From Thioalkalicoccus limnaeus (GTDB taxonomy: Bacteria; Pseudomonadota; Gammaproteobacteria; Chromatiales; Chromatiaceae), in the NCBI RefSeq assembly GCF_041197575.1, contig NZ_JBDKXB010000004.1, positions 124,001 through 188,000 of the forward strand: a stretch of 64,000 nt of DNA, written 5' to 3'. The position numbers and the translations under genes are program-made. Shown in pieces: positions 55,521 to 63,929 of the stretch. The first letter of the stretch is position 1, and every line of letters starts with the position of its first letter. The notes beneath the pieces are model-generated. The model did not search any database and was not told where the DNA came from. It saw nothing but the letters and a program-made list of their open reading frames with translations.

Positions 55521-56736
55521 CCCGGCGCCGATTCGACTCGGGATCGATCGCCTGCTGGGCGAGGCCGATCTGCAGCGCCCCTTGCGCGGTCGGCGCCTGG
55601 CGTTGCTTGGCCATCCGGCGTCCCTGACCGGGGCCGGTCGTCACAGCCTGGACGCGCTGCACGATGGTCCGGACCTCGAAGTGTTCGCGGCCTTCGGCCC
55701 GCAACACGGAATGCGCGGCGACAAGCAAGACAATATGATCGAGACGGCCGATTATCTGGATCCGCGCTACCGGATCCCGGTTTTCAGCCTCTATGGCGAG
55801 GTGCGTTACCCAACGGCCGAGATGCTGGCCAGCTTCGATGTGTTGCTGGTCGACCTCCAGGACATCGGTACCCGGATCTATACCTACCTGACGACCCTGA
55901 CCTATCTGCTGACAGCCTGCGCCGCGGCCGGGCGCAGCCTGTGGGTGCTGGACCGGCCGAATCCCGCCGGGCGCCCGATCGAGGGGAGCCTGCTCGAGCC
56001 GGGATGGGAGAGTTTCGTCGGTGCCGGACCGCTGCCGATGCGCCATGGGCTGACGCTTGGCGAGATCGCCCGCTGGTTCGTCGCCGAGCGTCGCCTGGAC
56101 CTGGATCTGCGTGTAATCGAGATGGGCGGCTACCAGCCCGACCAACCGCCGGGTTGGGGTTGGCCGGTCGGCGAATTGTCCTGGATCAACCCGAGCCCGA
56201 ACGCAGCGACGCCGAACATGGCGCGCTGTTTCCCCGGGACCGTGTTGCTCGAGGGCACGACTCTGTCCGAAGGGCGGGGCACCACGCGGCCTTTGGAGTT
56301 GTTCGGCGCGCCGGATCTGGCGATCGAACCCCTTCTGAGCCGCATGCATTCGCTTGCGCCGAACTGGTTGGAGGGCGCCTCGCTCAGGCCGTGCTGGTTC
56401 GAGCCGACCTTTCACAAGCACGCAGGGCACCTGTGCGCCGGTCTACAGATCCACACCGATAATCGTTATTACGAGCACCACCGGTTCCGTCCCTATCGGC
56501 TGATGGCCCTGTTCTTGAAAGCGGTTCGCTGCGAGCACCCCGATTATCCGCTATGGCGTCACTTCCCCTACGAATACGAGACCGAGCGTCTGGCGATCGA
56601 TCTGCTCGCCGGAGGGCCTTTCCTGCGCGAGTGGATCGAGGATGCACACGCCGCGCCCGATGACCTCGAGCGTCGGCTCGCCCCCGACGAGGCTCGTTGG
56701 CGCGAGATCACGGATGAATTCCGGCTCTATCGCTGA
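55501..56736 (+). CDS. NamZ-type exo-beta-N-acetylmuramidase (DUF1343)
   Basis: A 411-residue DUF1343 protein, the family of NamZ, which releases MurNAc from the non-reducing ends of peptidoglycan fragments (GH171). Landmarks are AAFGPQHGMRGDKQDNM, LVDLQDIGTRIYTYLT, LDRPNPAGRPIEG, LLEGTTLSEGRGTTRPLELFG and FEPTFHKHAGHLCAGLQIH. No signal peptide or membrane segment is seen, so a cytoplasmic role in wall recycling is likelier than secretion. It overlaps the LysR gene. Confidence 0.88.
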   Translation: MTRSLADPAPIRLGIDRLLGEADLQRPLRGRRLALLGHPASLTGAGRHSLDALHDGPDLEVFAAFGPQHGMRGDKQDNMIETADYLDPRYRIPVFSLYGEVRYPTAEMLASFDVLLVDLQDIGTRIYTYLTTLTYLLTACAAAGRSLWVLDRPNPAGRPIEGSLLEPGWESFVGAGPLPMRHGLTLGEIARWFVAERRLDLDLRVIEMGGYQPDQPPGWGWPVGELSWINPSPNAATPNMARCFPGTVLLEGTTLSEGRGTTRPLELFGAPDLAIEPLLSRMHSLAPNWLEGASLRPCWFEPTFHKHAGHLCAGLQIHTDNRYYEHHRFRPYRLMALFLKAVRCEHPDYPLWRHFPYEYETERLAIDLLAGGPFLREWIEDAHAAPDDLERRLAPDEARWREITDEFRLYR

Positions 56737-56796
56737 CGGGTGGCGGCGTCGGGGTACCGCGGCGAGGCTCGGGCCCGGTCGCCGTTCTCGTCGGGC

Positions 56797-57429
56797 TCAC
56801 GAGCCTTGCCGCTCCAGGTTGCGATCGGCGAGGTCTGCGATCAGGCCATCGATACCGCGCTCGCGTGCCAGGCGCACGAAGCTCGAGCGGTAGTTTGCGA
56901 GCAGGCTGACCCCTTCGATCGATACATCATAGGCCAGCCAGCGTTCACCGCGCCGCACCATCCGGTAATCAACGGCCGTCGGCTGGCCACCGCGGCGCAG
57001 GATGCGGGTGCGCACGATGGCATTGCGCGCGTCGGGATCGAGGCTCATCGGCAGGTACTGGATCTCCCACTCGCTGAGCTCATTGACCGCGGCGGCATAG
57101 CTGCGGATCAGCATGTGCTTGAATTCCTCGCCGAACGCCTCGCGTTGCGCGGGACTGGCCTCGCGCCAGACGGGGCCGAGCACGAGCGCCGATACCCGTT
57201 CGAAGTCGACATGCGGCAGAAAGCGTTCGTCGACGAGGCGGTAGACGTATTCCGGGTCGCGCTCGATGAGTTGGCGGTCTTCGCGCAGTACGCGCATCAG
57301 TTCGTCCGAGACCTTCTCGACGACCTGTTGCGGTGCGGTCAGTGGCTGCGTTGCTGCGGGCCCCGGAAGCCAAATCAAGGCCAGCAATATCAGTAGCGGA
57401 ATCGATCGGCGGGACGTTGGGCTTGTCAT
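56797..57429 (-). CDS. mlaC: MlaC/Ttg2D-like periplasmic phospholipid-binding protein
   Basis: A 210-residue exported protein: signal peptide through about residue 27 (SIPLLILLALIWLPGPAA), then PQQVVEKVSDELMRVLREDRQ, FLPHVDFERVSALVLGPVWREASPAQREAFGEEFKHMLIRSYAAAV and YRMVRRGERWLAYDVSIEGVSLLANYRSSF, the family hallmarks. MlaC ferries phospholipids between the outer-membrane MlaA and inner-membrane MlaFEDB. None of those genes is adjacent, so it is an isolated copy. ATG 57429 is chosen; an in-frame TTG at 57465 would add 12 residues. Confidence 0.9.
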   Translation of the reverse strand: MTSPTSRRSIPLLILLALIWLPGPAATQPLTAPQQVVEKVSDELMRVLREDRQLIERDPEYVYRLVDERFLPHVDFERVSALVLGPVWREASPAQREAFGEEFKHMLIRSYAAAVNELSEWEIQYLPMSLDPDARNAIVRTRILRRGGQPTAVDYRMVRRGERWLAYDVSIEGVSLLANYRSSFVRLARERGIDGLIADLADRNLERQGS

Positions 57430-57465
57430 CAGTGTAGGTGTCTCCAGGGTGGTGTTTGTCCCCAA

Positions 57466-57844
57466 AGGAGGTGGGGACCTGTAGAAGCCGTTCCAAAGTT
57501 CGGCATGCCGGTGGTGATTGAATCACTTCGCTTGGCCATGGGTCGACCCCCGTGGTCGTGCTCCAACCTCTCCGTCGGCGCGATCGGGCCGACCAGTCTC
57601 AGCCGCTGTCTCGTTGCTGCGGGCACCAGGTTCCCTTTTTCGTGGAATGGATCGAGCGAGCGGCAACGAGACGATCAGCGAACCGCACGACGACTAGCCC
57701 CTTTCGAGTTGCGCATTCACCTGGCCAGCGTTGACAAATGTCATTGACGACCGCGTTGTCCATCGGGGTTGACAGGGTCGACTATTCACACAATCATAAA
57801 AAGGCTTCAACAATCAAACGCACACCGCAAAAGGGGGGATAGCC
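57466..57844. other. Divergent intergenic region between mlaC and the araC-type gene
   Basis: About 380 bases. A hairpin GTCCCC/GGGGAC overlaps its left edge (57458-57478). The right half is AT-rich and holds an inverted repeat TGACA-AA-TGTCA (57732-57743) and the promoter described separately. No gene was recognised in it. Confidence 0.6.
57769..57797 (+). promoter_or_regulatory. Candidate promoter of the AraC-family regulator gene
   Basis: A perfect TTGACA -35 (57769-57774) is 17 bases from AATCAT (57792-57797, 4 of 6). It lies 48 bases before the GTG/ATG region of the regulator, in AT-rich sequence. A TGACA-AA-TGTCA inverted repeat 25 bases upstream could be an operator. Confidence 0.5.
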
Positions 57845-58948
57845 GTGCTGTCATCGCTTGCCAGTCCCCTGACGTGGGACGCGTTTAACAGAAACGACCC
57901 GATTACGGCCGAAGGTCAATCGTTGGTCGACGCCCTGGACCGATCGATCCAGGGTTCCGGGGTTCTTGGGGTCGCGAGCGATTTCGATCCCAGCCTGACG
58001 AGCCAAGAGATCGGCCGGGTCGAGGTCGTCTGGTTCCGAGGTGGTCCACAGGCGGCCCGATGTCGGGCCGCCGGGGGCACAGCCGAATTGACCGCCGTGG
58101 TCTTGCTCGCGGGGCGCGCGCGCCTGACTCAGGCCGATCGCGTGGCCGAGTTGGAGGAGGGCGATCTTTGTCTGATTCGGACCCACCGTCCACTCGAGTT
58201 GTCGTGGTCCAGTGGGGCCGAGATGGCGCTGGTCAAGGTTCCGGAGCAGGAGTTTGCCGACAGCTTTCCATCCTGGCGGCTTGCGGTCGGGCGACGGATC
58301 GCGTCCGATGGCGGGGTCCCCGCGGTTTTTCTCGACGCGGTCCGCTCACTGCAGCGCTGGCGCGAGACCTTGGATGCCCCCAGCGTCGAGGGCTTGGCCA
58401 ATGCATTGATCGATCTGCTCGGCGCCGTGATCTGCTTTGCGGTGCCGGCGAGTTCCGATTGCGTCGTTCGGTCGCTGTACCACCGCGAACGCGTCAAGCG
58501 GTTCGCGCGGATGCATCTGCGCAATCCCGAGCTCGACGTGGAGCTGATCGCGAACGGGGTCAATCTCTCCTCCCGGCAGATCCATCGCCTGTTCGCGAAT
58601 GAACCCATGTCGCTGATGCGTTGGATCTGGGTTCAACGCCTGGAGAGCTGTCACCGCGAATTGCGCGACGCGGCGTCGGCAAGACGTTCGATCAGCGAGA
58701 TCGCGTACGCCTGGGGCTTCAATAACCATGCGCACTTCAGCCGGGCCTTTCGCCGACACTTCGGGATCTCGCCCCGCGAGGCTCGCGGGCAAGGTCGGGG
58801 CGACGGCTCATGCGCGGTAATGGCTGATGCAGCCGCCTGCGGAGCGCCAGTAGGCTGGGCCGAGGGATCAACCTCGGCATCGAGAGCCGAACCATCCACC
58901 GCGATGTCGCTGTCAGGCAATACACCCGTCACGCAAAGACAATACTGA
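57845..58948 (+). CDS. AraC-family transcriptional regulator
   Basis: A 367-residue regulator with an N-terminal AraC-binding-like domain (FeaR/OruR-type; DPITAEGQSLVDAL through LVKVPEQEFADSF) and a C-terminal double helix-turn-helix: LDVELIANGVNLSSRQIHRLFANE and RRSISEIAYAWGFNNHAHFSRAFRRHFGISPRE. About 55 low-complexity residues follow. It is encoded upstream of and on the same strand as the porin-cytochrome genes, making it a candidate local regulator; that link is inference. A GTG start is at 57845. Confidence 0.87.
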   Translation: MLSSLASPLTWDAFNRNDPITAEGQSLVDALDRSIQGSGVLGVASDFDPSLTSQEIGRVEVVWFRGGPQAARCRAAGGTAELTAVVLLAGRARLTQADRVAELEEGDLCLIRTHRPLELSWSSGAEMALVKVPEQEFADSFPSWRLAVGRRIASDGGVPAVFLDAVRSLQRWRETLDAPSVEGLANALIDLLGAVICFAVPASSDCVVRSLYHRERVKRFARMHLRNPELDVELIANGVNLSSRQIHRLFANEPMSLMRWIWVQRLESCHRELRDAASARRSISEIAYAWGFNNHAHFSRAFRRHFGISPREARGQGRGDGSCAVMADAAACGAPVGWAEGSTSASRAEPSTAMSLSGNTPVTQRQY

Positions 58949-59310
58949 AGCGGCCATCTTTGGCACACTGACAGCGTGCTTGAAGCCGTGTCCGATGGGC
59001 CGGGTCAAGGTCACGATCAGGGCCGCGGCGGTTCGACGTCTGCCGGGCGAGAACAACAAAGACAACAAACAAGAAAGATAACCAAAGGGGGACTGCTCGC
59101 CGTGCGTGAGCTCGGCGGGTGTCTGGTCGAGGGTTTGGGCCTTGCGCGACCCGTGTCGGGTCGCCGGGTCATTTGTCTCCGGCCGCCTGTCTTTTTTCAA
59201 GGCTTTTCGATGAATCGCTGGGCAGTTGCCGGCGACGGGGCTTGTCCCTGTGTCGCGATTGGGCTGTCTGTTGTTAGGTCAACCAACCTCCAAGGGGGGA
59301 TCGCTAGCCA
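58949..59310. other. Leader region of the porin-cytochrome locus
   Basis: About 360 bases before mtrA. It contains an A-rich stretch (59049-59085, with repeated ACAA units), a perfect 8-bp stem-loop (59146-59164) and a T6 run near 59189. Probably the promoter and leader of the cytochrome genes; no promoter hexamers were convincing. Confidence 0.5.
59146..59164. repeat. Perfect stem-loop in the mtrA leader
   Basis: GCGACCCG and CGGGTCGC pair perfectly around TGT. A run of six T lies about 25 bases downstream, too far for a standard intrinsic terminator. It could end the araC-type transcript or be an operator. Confidence 0.5.
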
Positions 59311-60330
59311 ATGACAAGCCAGATGAAAGCCGCCGGTGCCTACCGCGGTCCTTGGATTCTGTTCATCCTTGCCCTCGCGGCGATCGTCACGGTGTCCTGC
59401 ACGCCCGACAACCAGCAGCGGGCCTCGGTGGCGGCTGCCGATGGCACGCCGACGAGCGTGGCCGATTATCGGCCGGCCACCTATATTGGCGAGCAGGCCT
59501 GCCTCGAGTGCCACGAGCATGCTGGGGAGCATTACTCCTATACGCTGCATTCGCGGACCTTCAAGCTGAATCCGCGCAACCAGGTCGAGGCCGCGGTCTG
59601 CGAGGCCTGCCACGGTCCGGGATCTCTGCACGCCGAGGAGACCTGGGACAGGGATCTGATCATCGGCTACACGCGTCACTGGGATACGCCGGTCGCGAAG
59701 CAGAACGCCCAGTGTTTGAGTTGCCATCAGGGCGGGGAACGTCTGCACTGGGTCAGCTCGACCCATGACAATAACCAGATCGCGTGCAGCGATTGCCACA
59801 ACCCGATGTCGAAGTTCGCGCTTGCGGGGGGGGACCTGAAGAAGCGGGGCATCAGCGAAACCTGCTATACCTGCCACACGCAGCAGCGCGCCGAGTTCAT
59901 GCGGCGTTCGCACATGCCATTGCCCGAGGGCAAGATGAGCTGCGTCGACTGCCACAACCCGCATGGTTCGACGACTCAGCCGCTGCTCAAGGCCGATAGC
60001 GTCAACGAGGTCTGCTACGCCTGTCACGCCGAGAAGCGCGGCCCCTTCCTATGGGAGCATGCGCCGGTCCGCGAAAGCTGCACGAATTGCCATCAGCCGC
60101 ACGGTTCGAATCACGACAAGCTGCTCGTCACCGCTCGGCCCTTCCTGTGCCAGCAATGCCACAATTCCGGCGGCCATCCGGCGAACCTGTATCGCGCCAA
60201 CCAGACGGCGGCGGCGGGCCTGTTGCCCGGTGGCCAGCCGGCCCGGCAGGTCATAGGACGTTCGTGCCAGAACTGCCACACGCAGGTTCACGGTAGCAAC
60301 CATCCAGCCGGTGCGAGGTGGCAGCGATGA
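59311..60330 (+). CDS. mtrA: Decaheme c-type cytochrome, MtrA/DmsE/PioA family
   Basis: A 339-residue multiheme cytochrome. Ten CxxCH motifs can be counted: CLECH, CEACH, CLSCH, CSDCH, CYTCH, CVDCH, CYACH, CTNCH, CQQCH and CQNCH. The MtrA family threads a porin to carry electrons across the outer membrane. The N-terminus is a lipoprotein signal (WILFILALAAIVTVSC, lipobox Cys30), whereas Shewanella MtrA has an ordinary signal peptide. Family length matches. The mtrB-type gene follows after about 70 bases or overlaps, depending on its start. A strong AGGGGGG lies upstream of ATG 59311. Electron flow could be outward (respiration) or inward (Fe(II) or other oxidation). Confidence 0.93.
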   Translation: MTSQMKAAGAYRGPWILFILALAAIVTVSCTPDNQQRASVAAADGTPTSVADYRPATYIGEQACLECHEHAGEHYSYTLHSRTFKLNPRNQVEAAVCEACHGPGSLHAEETWDRDLIIGYTRHWDTPVAKQNAQCLSCHQGGERLHWVSSTHDNNQIACSDCHNPMSKFALAGGDLKKRGISETCYTCHTQQRAEFMRRSHMPLPEGKMSCVDCHNPHGSTTQPLLKADSVNEVCYACHAEKRGPFLWEHAPVRESCTNCHQPHGSNHDKLLVTARPFLCQQCHNSGGHPANLYRANQTAAAGLLPGGQPARQVIGRSCQNCHTQVHGSNHPAGARWQR

Positions 60331-60398
60331 GCCCTGTTTGCGATGAACCCAACCGTTTCACGGGTCGATTCCCCGTGTCGCCGTCGAGGTCTGCCGCG

Positions 60399-63080
60399 AT
60401 GACCACTACCTTTCGACTGACGCTCCTGAGCTGTTGCGTTGGGGCGGCATTGGCCCCCACTTCATCGGTGTCGGCCAGCACAGCACTGGGTGTCGACTCG
60501 GTGCTCGGCAATGCGCTGAACCCGGGTTACCTCAATACGCTGCGCGCACGCGACCCCGAGGGTCTCGACGCGCTACGTTACCAGCGCACCCCGACCGGCC
60601 AGCTCTACGATTGGCCCTACCTGCCGCCAGAGCAGACCGAGGCCGCCGGCTGGGTCTACTCCGGCCACATCGAGCTCGGCGGAACGGCGGTCACGGGGTC
60701 CGACAACAGTGCCTGGTTCAAGAAGTACAAGGATCTGGATTCGGGGCTGTATCTGAACAACTTTCGGGTCGATGCCCTGAGGCCCGACAGCGCCACCTTC
60801 GTCGAGGCGCAGGGCGGTGCGTTCGGGTACCGAGACCAATTCTTCGGCGTTCAGTTTGGCCGCTACAACGATTGGCGCGGCCAGGTCTTCTACAACGAGA
60901 CGCCACACGTTTTCACGACCACCTACCGCTCACTGTGGAGCAGCACCGACGACAGTTACCTTCCGCTGATCAATCTGACGCCGGGCGGCAGCACTGATGC
61001 CGCGACGACCAACGCCAACATCGTCAATGAACTCATGACGGCCGATTTCGTCGAGCTTGGCATCGTTCGTCGCAAGGGCGGTCTGCGTTTCGACAAGTAC
61101 CTGACCGACAATTGGCAATTGCTCGGCAGCTACTCGAAGGAAGAGCGCAAGGGGTCCCGGCCTTTCGGTGCGATCTTCGGCGCAACGCCGGGCGGGCCGA
61201 GTGTGGAGATCCCGGAGGCGATCGACTACGACACCCATGATCTGATGGCGGCGCTTCGCTATGACGACGGGCTCAACAACCTGAATCTGACCGCAACCGC
61301 CTCGCTTTTCCGCAACAACATCTCGACCCTGACCGTCGAGAATCCACTCTTCGCGCAGGTCAATACCGGGGTGCCGCCGACGACCTTTACGAGGGGCGTA
61401 TATGACCTGTATCCGGATAATGATTATTACAACGTCAAAGGAGAATACGCCCGTTCGCTGCCGGATTTCTACAGCGGGCGTTTCACCGCGGTGGCCTCGT
61501 TCAGCCGGATGAGCCAGGACGACAGTTTGCTCCCACCGACCAGTTTCGATCTCGTCGGCGGCGCGATCAACGGGATCCCAACGGACAACGTTTGGAACAC
61601 GCCAGCCGCGTTGACCCGACAATCCGCCGACGCCCAGATCGATACCATGCTGTTCGACGTCGGGTTGGTGCTGAAGCCAATCGACAAGCTCGATGTCAGG
61701 GGCCGGATCCGTTACTACGAGACCGACAACTCGACCGAGTATTGGGCCTGCAACCCATTGACCGGTCAGTGGGGCCGGCTGACCAACGATGGTGCTGGAA
61801 ACAGCTTCGTCAGCAATCCGGAATTCCTTTCGGTTGGCTGCAACATCGCGGCGGCCCGGGCGCTGGGCATCGTGCCGAACAGCGGTGCCATCCCGATCCG
61901 CAACACACCATTCGACTATAGCCAGCTCAACTATGTCCTGGGCGGTGATTACCAGTTGACGCGGGCCTCGAGCATCAATGCGACATTGGAGCGCGAGGAG
62001 TACCGACGGGATCATCGCGAGCGTGACAAGACCTGGGAGAACATGCTGAAGCTCGGTTACGTCAATCGAGGTTTCGAGTTTGGCACCCTGCGCCTGTCCG
62101 CCGAGTACGGCGAGCGACGTGGCGATCGCTATAACGTCATTGATCTCACCGAATCGGTCAGCGCCAGCATGGGGCCGGAGCCCGTGACCGGGAACGTCAA
62201 CAACTGGCTGCACAGTGGCAACGATCTGCGCAAGTACGACATCGCTGATCGCAACCAACTCGTCCTCAATGGGCGCCTGAACCTGATCGCGGCCGAGGCC
62301 TTGGATATCGGTCTGGGACTGCAATACAAAGACAGCGAGTACCCGGATTCCCCGATCGGCCGCACCGACAACCGTCGTTTGGCCAGTGCCAACCTGGACG
62401 TCAATTATCAGCCGACGCACCGGCTCGGTCTCTACGGCTTCTATGCCTACCAAGAGGGGCGTTTGCAGCAGGTCGGACGGAACGGCGGGGCCTGTGTCAT
62501 CGGCCAAACCTACTATTTCTTCAGTAATGGGGTCGTCAATACGACCGGAGAGGCGCCGGCTGGGACCACCCTGCTGTCGGCGGTACCGGTCGGCGCCACC
62601 AATTGGCGTGACCTGTGTGCGAACGGTCAGGATAACCCGCGTTGGCCGATCGGCAACCAGTGGGAAGTCGAATCGAAGGATACCAACCACGTGATAGGGG
62701 TTGGGGGCCAATACGATCTCGGTTGGGCGCGGTTGCAGATGGATTACTCGTATGCGACCGGCGTGACCAAGATCAACCAGCAGTTCAATCCGAATACCAC
62801 CGGGGCAAACTTCACGGCTGATCAGCTCGCGTTGATCGGCACTGGGATGCCGGACATGGAAGCGAATCAGCACTTCCTCGATCTCAGCCTGCTGGTGCCG
62901 GTCTCGAAGACGGTAGCGATCCGGGCGCTGTACCGCTACGAGCAAGGGACGATCAAGGATTGGCACTATGATGGCGTGTACGATAATCCCGTTCCAGCTG
63001 CCCAGCACGTCTATTTGGATAGCGGGACCCAAAACTATCACAACAATGTGGTCGGTCTCTTCGTGAACGTGGCCTTCTAG
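60399..63080 (+). CDS. mtrB: Decaheme-associated outer-membrane porin, MtrB/PioB family
   Basis: An 893-residue outer-membrane beta-barrel. A signal peptide (MTTTFRLTLLSCCVGAALAPTSSVSA) is followed by alternating amphipathic strands and a terminal aromatic (VGLFVNVAF). Conserved MtrB/PioB-type features include GWVYSGHIELGGTAVTG near the N-terminus, FVELGIVRRKGGLRFDKYLTDNWQLLGSYSKEERKG and repeated GLQYKD/YDYS-like strands. It sheathes the decaheme cytochrome. ATG 60399 with GAGG upstream gives a proper signal peptide; ATG 60327, overlapping the mtrA stop, would place 24 unrelated residues before it. Confidence 0.92.
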   Translation: MTTTFRLTLLSCCVGAALAPTSSVSASTALGVDSVLGNALNPGYLNTLRARDPEGLDALRYQRTPTGQLYDWPYLPPEQTEAAGWVYSGHIELGGTAVTGSDNSAWFKKYKDLDSGLYLNNFRVDALRPDSATFVEAQGGAFGYRDQFFGVQFGRYNDWRGQVFYNETPHVFTTTYRSLWSSTDDSYLPLINLTPGGSTDAATTNANIVNELMTADFVELGIVRRKGGLRFDKYLTDNWQLLGSYSKEERKGSRPFGAIFGATPGGPSVEIPEAIDYDTHDLMAALRYDDGLNNLNLTATASLFRNNISTLTVENPLFAQVNTGVPPTTFTRGVYDLYPDNDYYNVKGEYARSLPDFYSGRFTAVASFSRMSQDDSLLPPTSFDLVGGAINGIPTDNVWNTPAALTRQSADAQIDTMLFDVGLVLKPIDKLDVRGRIRYYETDNSTEYWACNPLTGQWGRLTNDGAGNSFVSNPEFLSVGCNIAAARALGIVPNSGAIPIRNTPFDYSQLNYVLGGDYQLTRASSINATLEREEYRRDHRERDKTWENMLKLGYVNRGFEFGTLRLSAEYGERRGDRYNVIDLTESVSASMGPEPVTGNVNNWLHSGNDLRKYDIADRNQLVLNGRLNLIAAEALDIGLGLQYKDSEYPDSPIGRTDNRRLASANLDVNYQPTHRLGLYGFYAYQEGRLQQVGRNGGACVIGQTYYFFSNGVVNTTGEAPAGTTLLSAVPVGATNWRDLCANGQDNPRWPIGNQWEVESKDTNHVIGVGGQYDLGWARLQMDYSYATGVTKINQQFNPNTTGANFTADQLALIGTGMPDMEANQHFLDLSLLVPVSKTVAIRALYRYEQGTIKDWHYDGVYDNPVPAAQHVYLDSGTQNYHNNVVGLFVNVAF

Positions 63081-63231
63081 GCCATGCGAGGGTCGTTCCT
63101 GGCGACCGGTGCGTGAACACCGGTTGTCGGGTCCGGCGGGATTGGCACCGGCTGGCCGACGCCATGGGGCCAAGCCGAACGCCCTTCCGGTGACTGGGCC
63201 GATCAATACCCGAGTTTGGAGGATAGAAAGC

Positions 63232-63897
63232 GTGCAAACCCTTGCTCATTCCGGGAGTGGGCGCGCGATCGCCGCGCGACCCGCTCCGCATCGCCCCCGC
63301 GCCCAGGTCGTCGTCGGCGCGCTGTTGGTCGCGATCGCAATGCTGGCGCCGCCGCCGACGCTGGCTCGCGACGCGGTCGAGATCATCAATAGCCTCTGCG
63401 TCGCCTGTCATGGTCTCGACGGGAATCCGCCGGCGACGGCCTTCCCGAGATTGGGCGGTCTCCAGGCGGAGTATATCGAGAAGCAATTGCTGGAATATGC
63501 ACGGGGCGAGCGCCAGAACCCCAGTATGCAACCGTTCGCCGAAGGCCTGTCGCGCATCGAGATGCGCGCCCTCGCAGCCCATTACAGCACGCAACGGCCG
63601 GGCCCCGGGGTCGTCACCAACCCGCAGCTCGTGGAAAGGGGCCGTCAGGTCTACCATGAAGGCAACCGAGAGACCGGCCTGCCGGCGTGCGCCGGATGTC
63701 ATAGGCCGGATGGCACCGGCACTCCTCGCTCGGTGTTTCTCGCTGGTCAGAACGCGCCCTATGTGTTCGACCAGATGAGATTGTTCGCAAACGAGGAACG
63801 CACGAACGATCGAGGTCGGTTGATGCGCACGGTCGCGGCGCGCATGACCGAGGAGGAGATGCGGGCAGTAGCCGAATACATCGCCAGTATGCGTTGA
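63232..63897 (+). CDS. Diheme cytochrome c (c4/class I-like)
   Basis: A 221-residue exported cytochrome with two heme sites, CVACH and CAGCH, each about 90-100 residues apart with downstream Met-containing segments (PSMQPFAEGLS and RLMRTVAARM) as likely sixth ligands. The layout is that of cytochrome c4 and related diheme carriers. GTG 63232 is chosen because GGAGG lies upstream and the signal segment VVVGALLVAIAMLAPPPTLA follows. Next to mtrAB it is the obvious periplasmic electron carrier, where photoferrotrophic Pio systems use a HiPIP. Confidence 0.88.
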   Translation: MQTLAHSGSGRAIAARPAPHRPRAQVVVGALLVAIAMLAPPPTLARDAVEIINSLCVACHGLDGNPPATAFPRLGGLQAEYIEKQLLEYARGERQNPSMQPFAEGLSRIEMRALAAHYSTQRPGPGVVTNPQLVERGRQVYHEGNRETGLPACAGCHRPDGTGTPRSVFLAGQNAPYVFDQMRLFANEERTNDRGRLMRTVAARMTEEEMRAVAEYIASMR

Positions 63898-63929
63898 TCG
63901 GCTCGACCGTTAAGCGGAGCACACAAGAG

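Noticed and set aside
60930..63206. 758-codon antisense frame across mtrB
   Set aside because: It is the mirror of the mtrB barrel, with valine/isoleucine/arginine patterns typical of antisense shadows.
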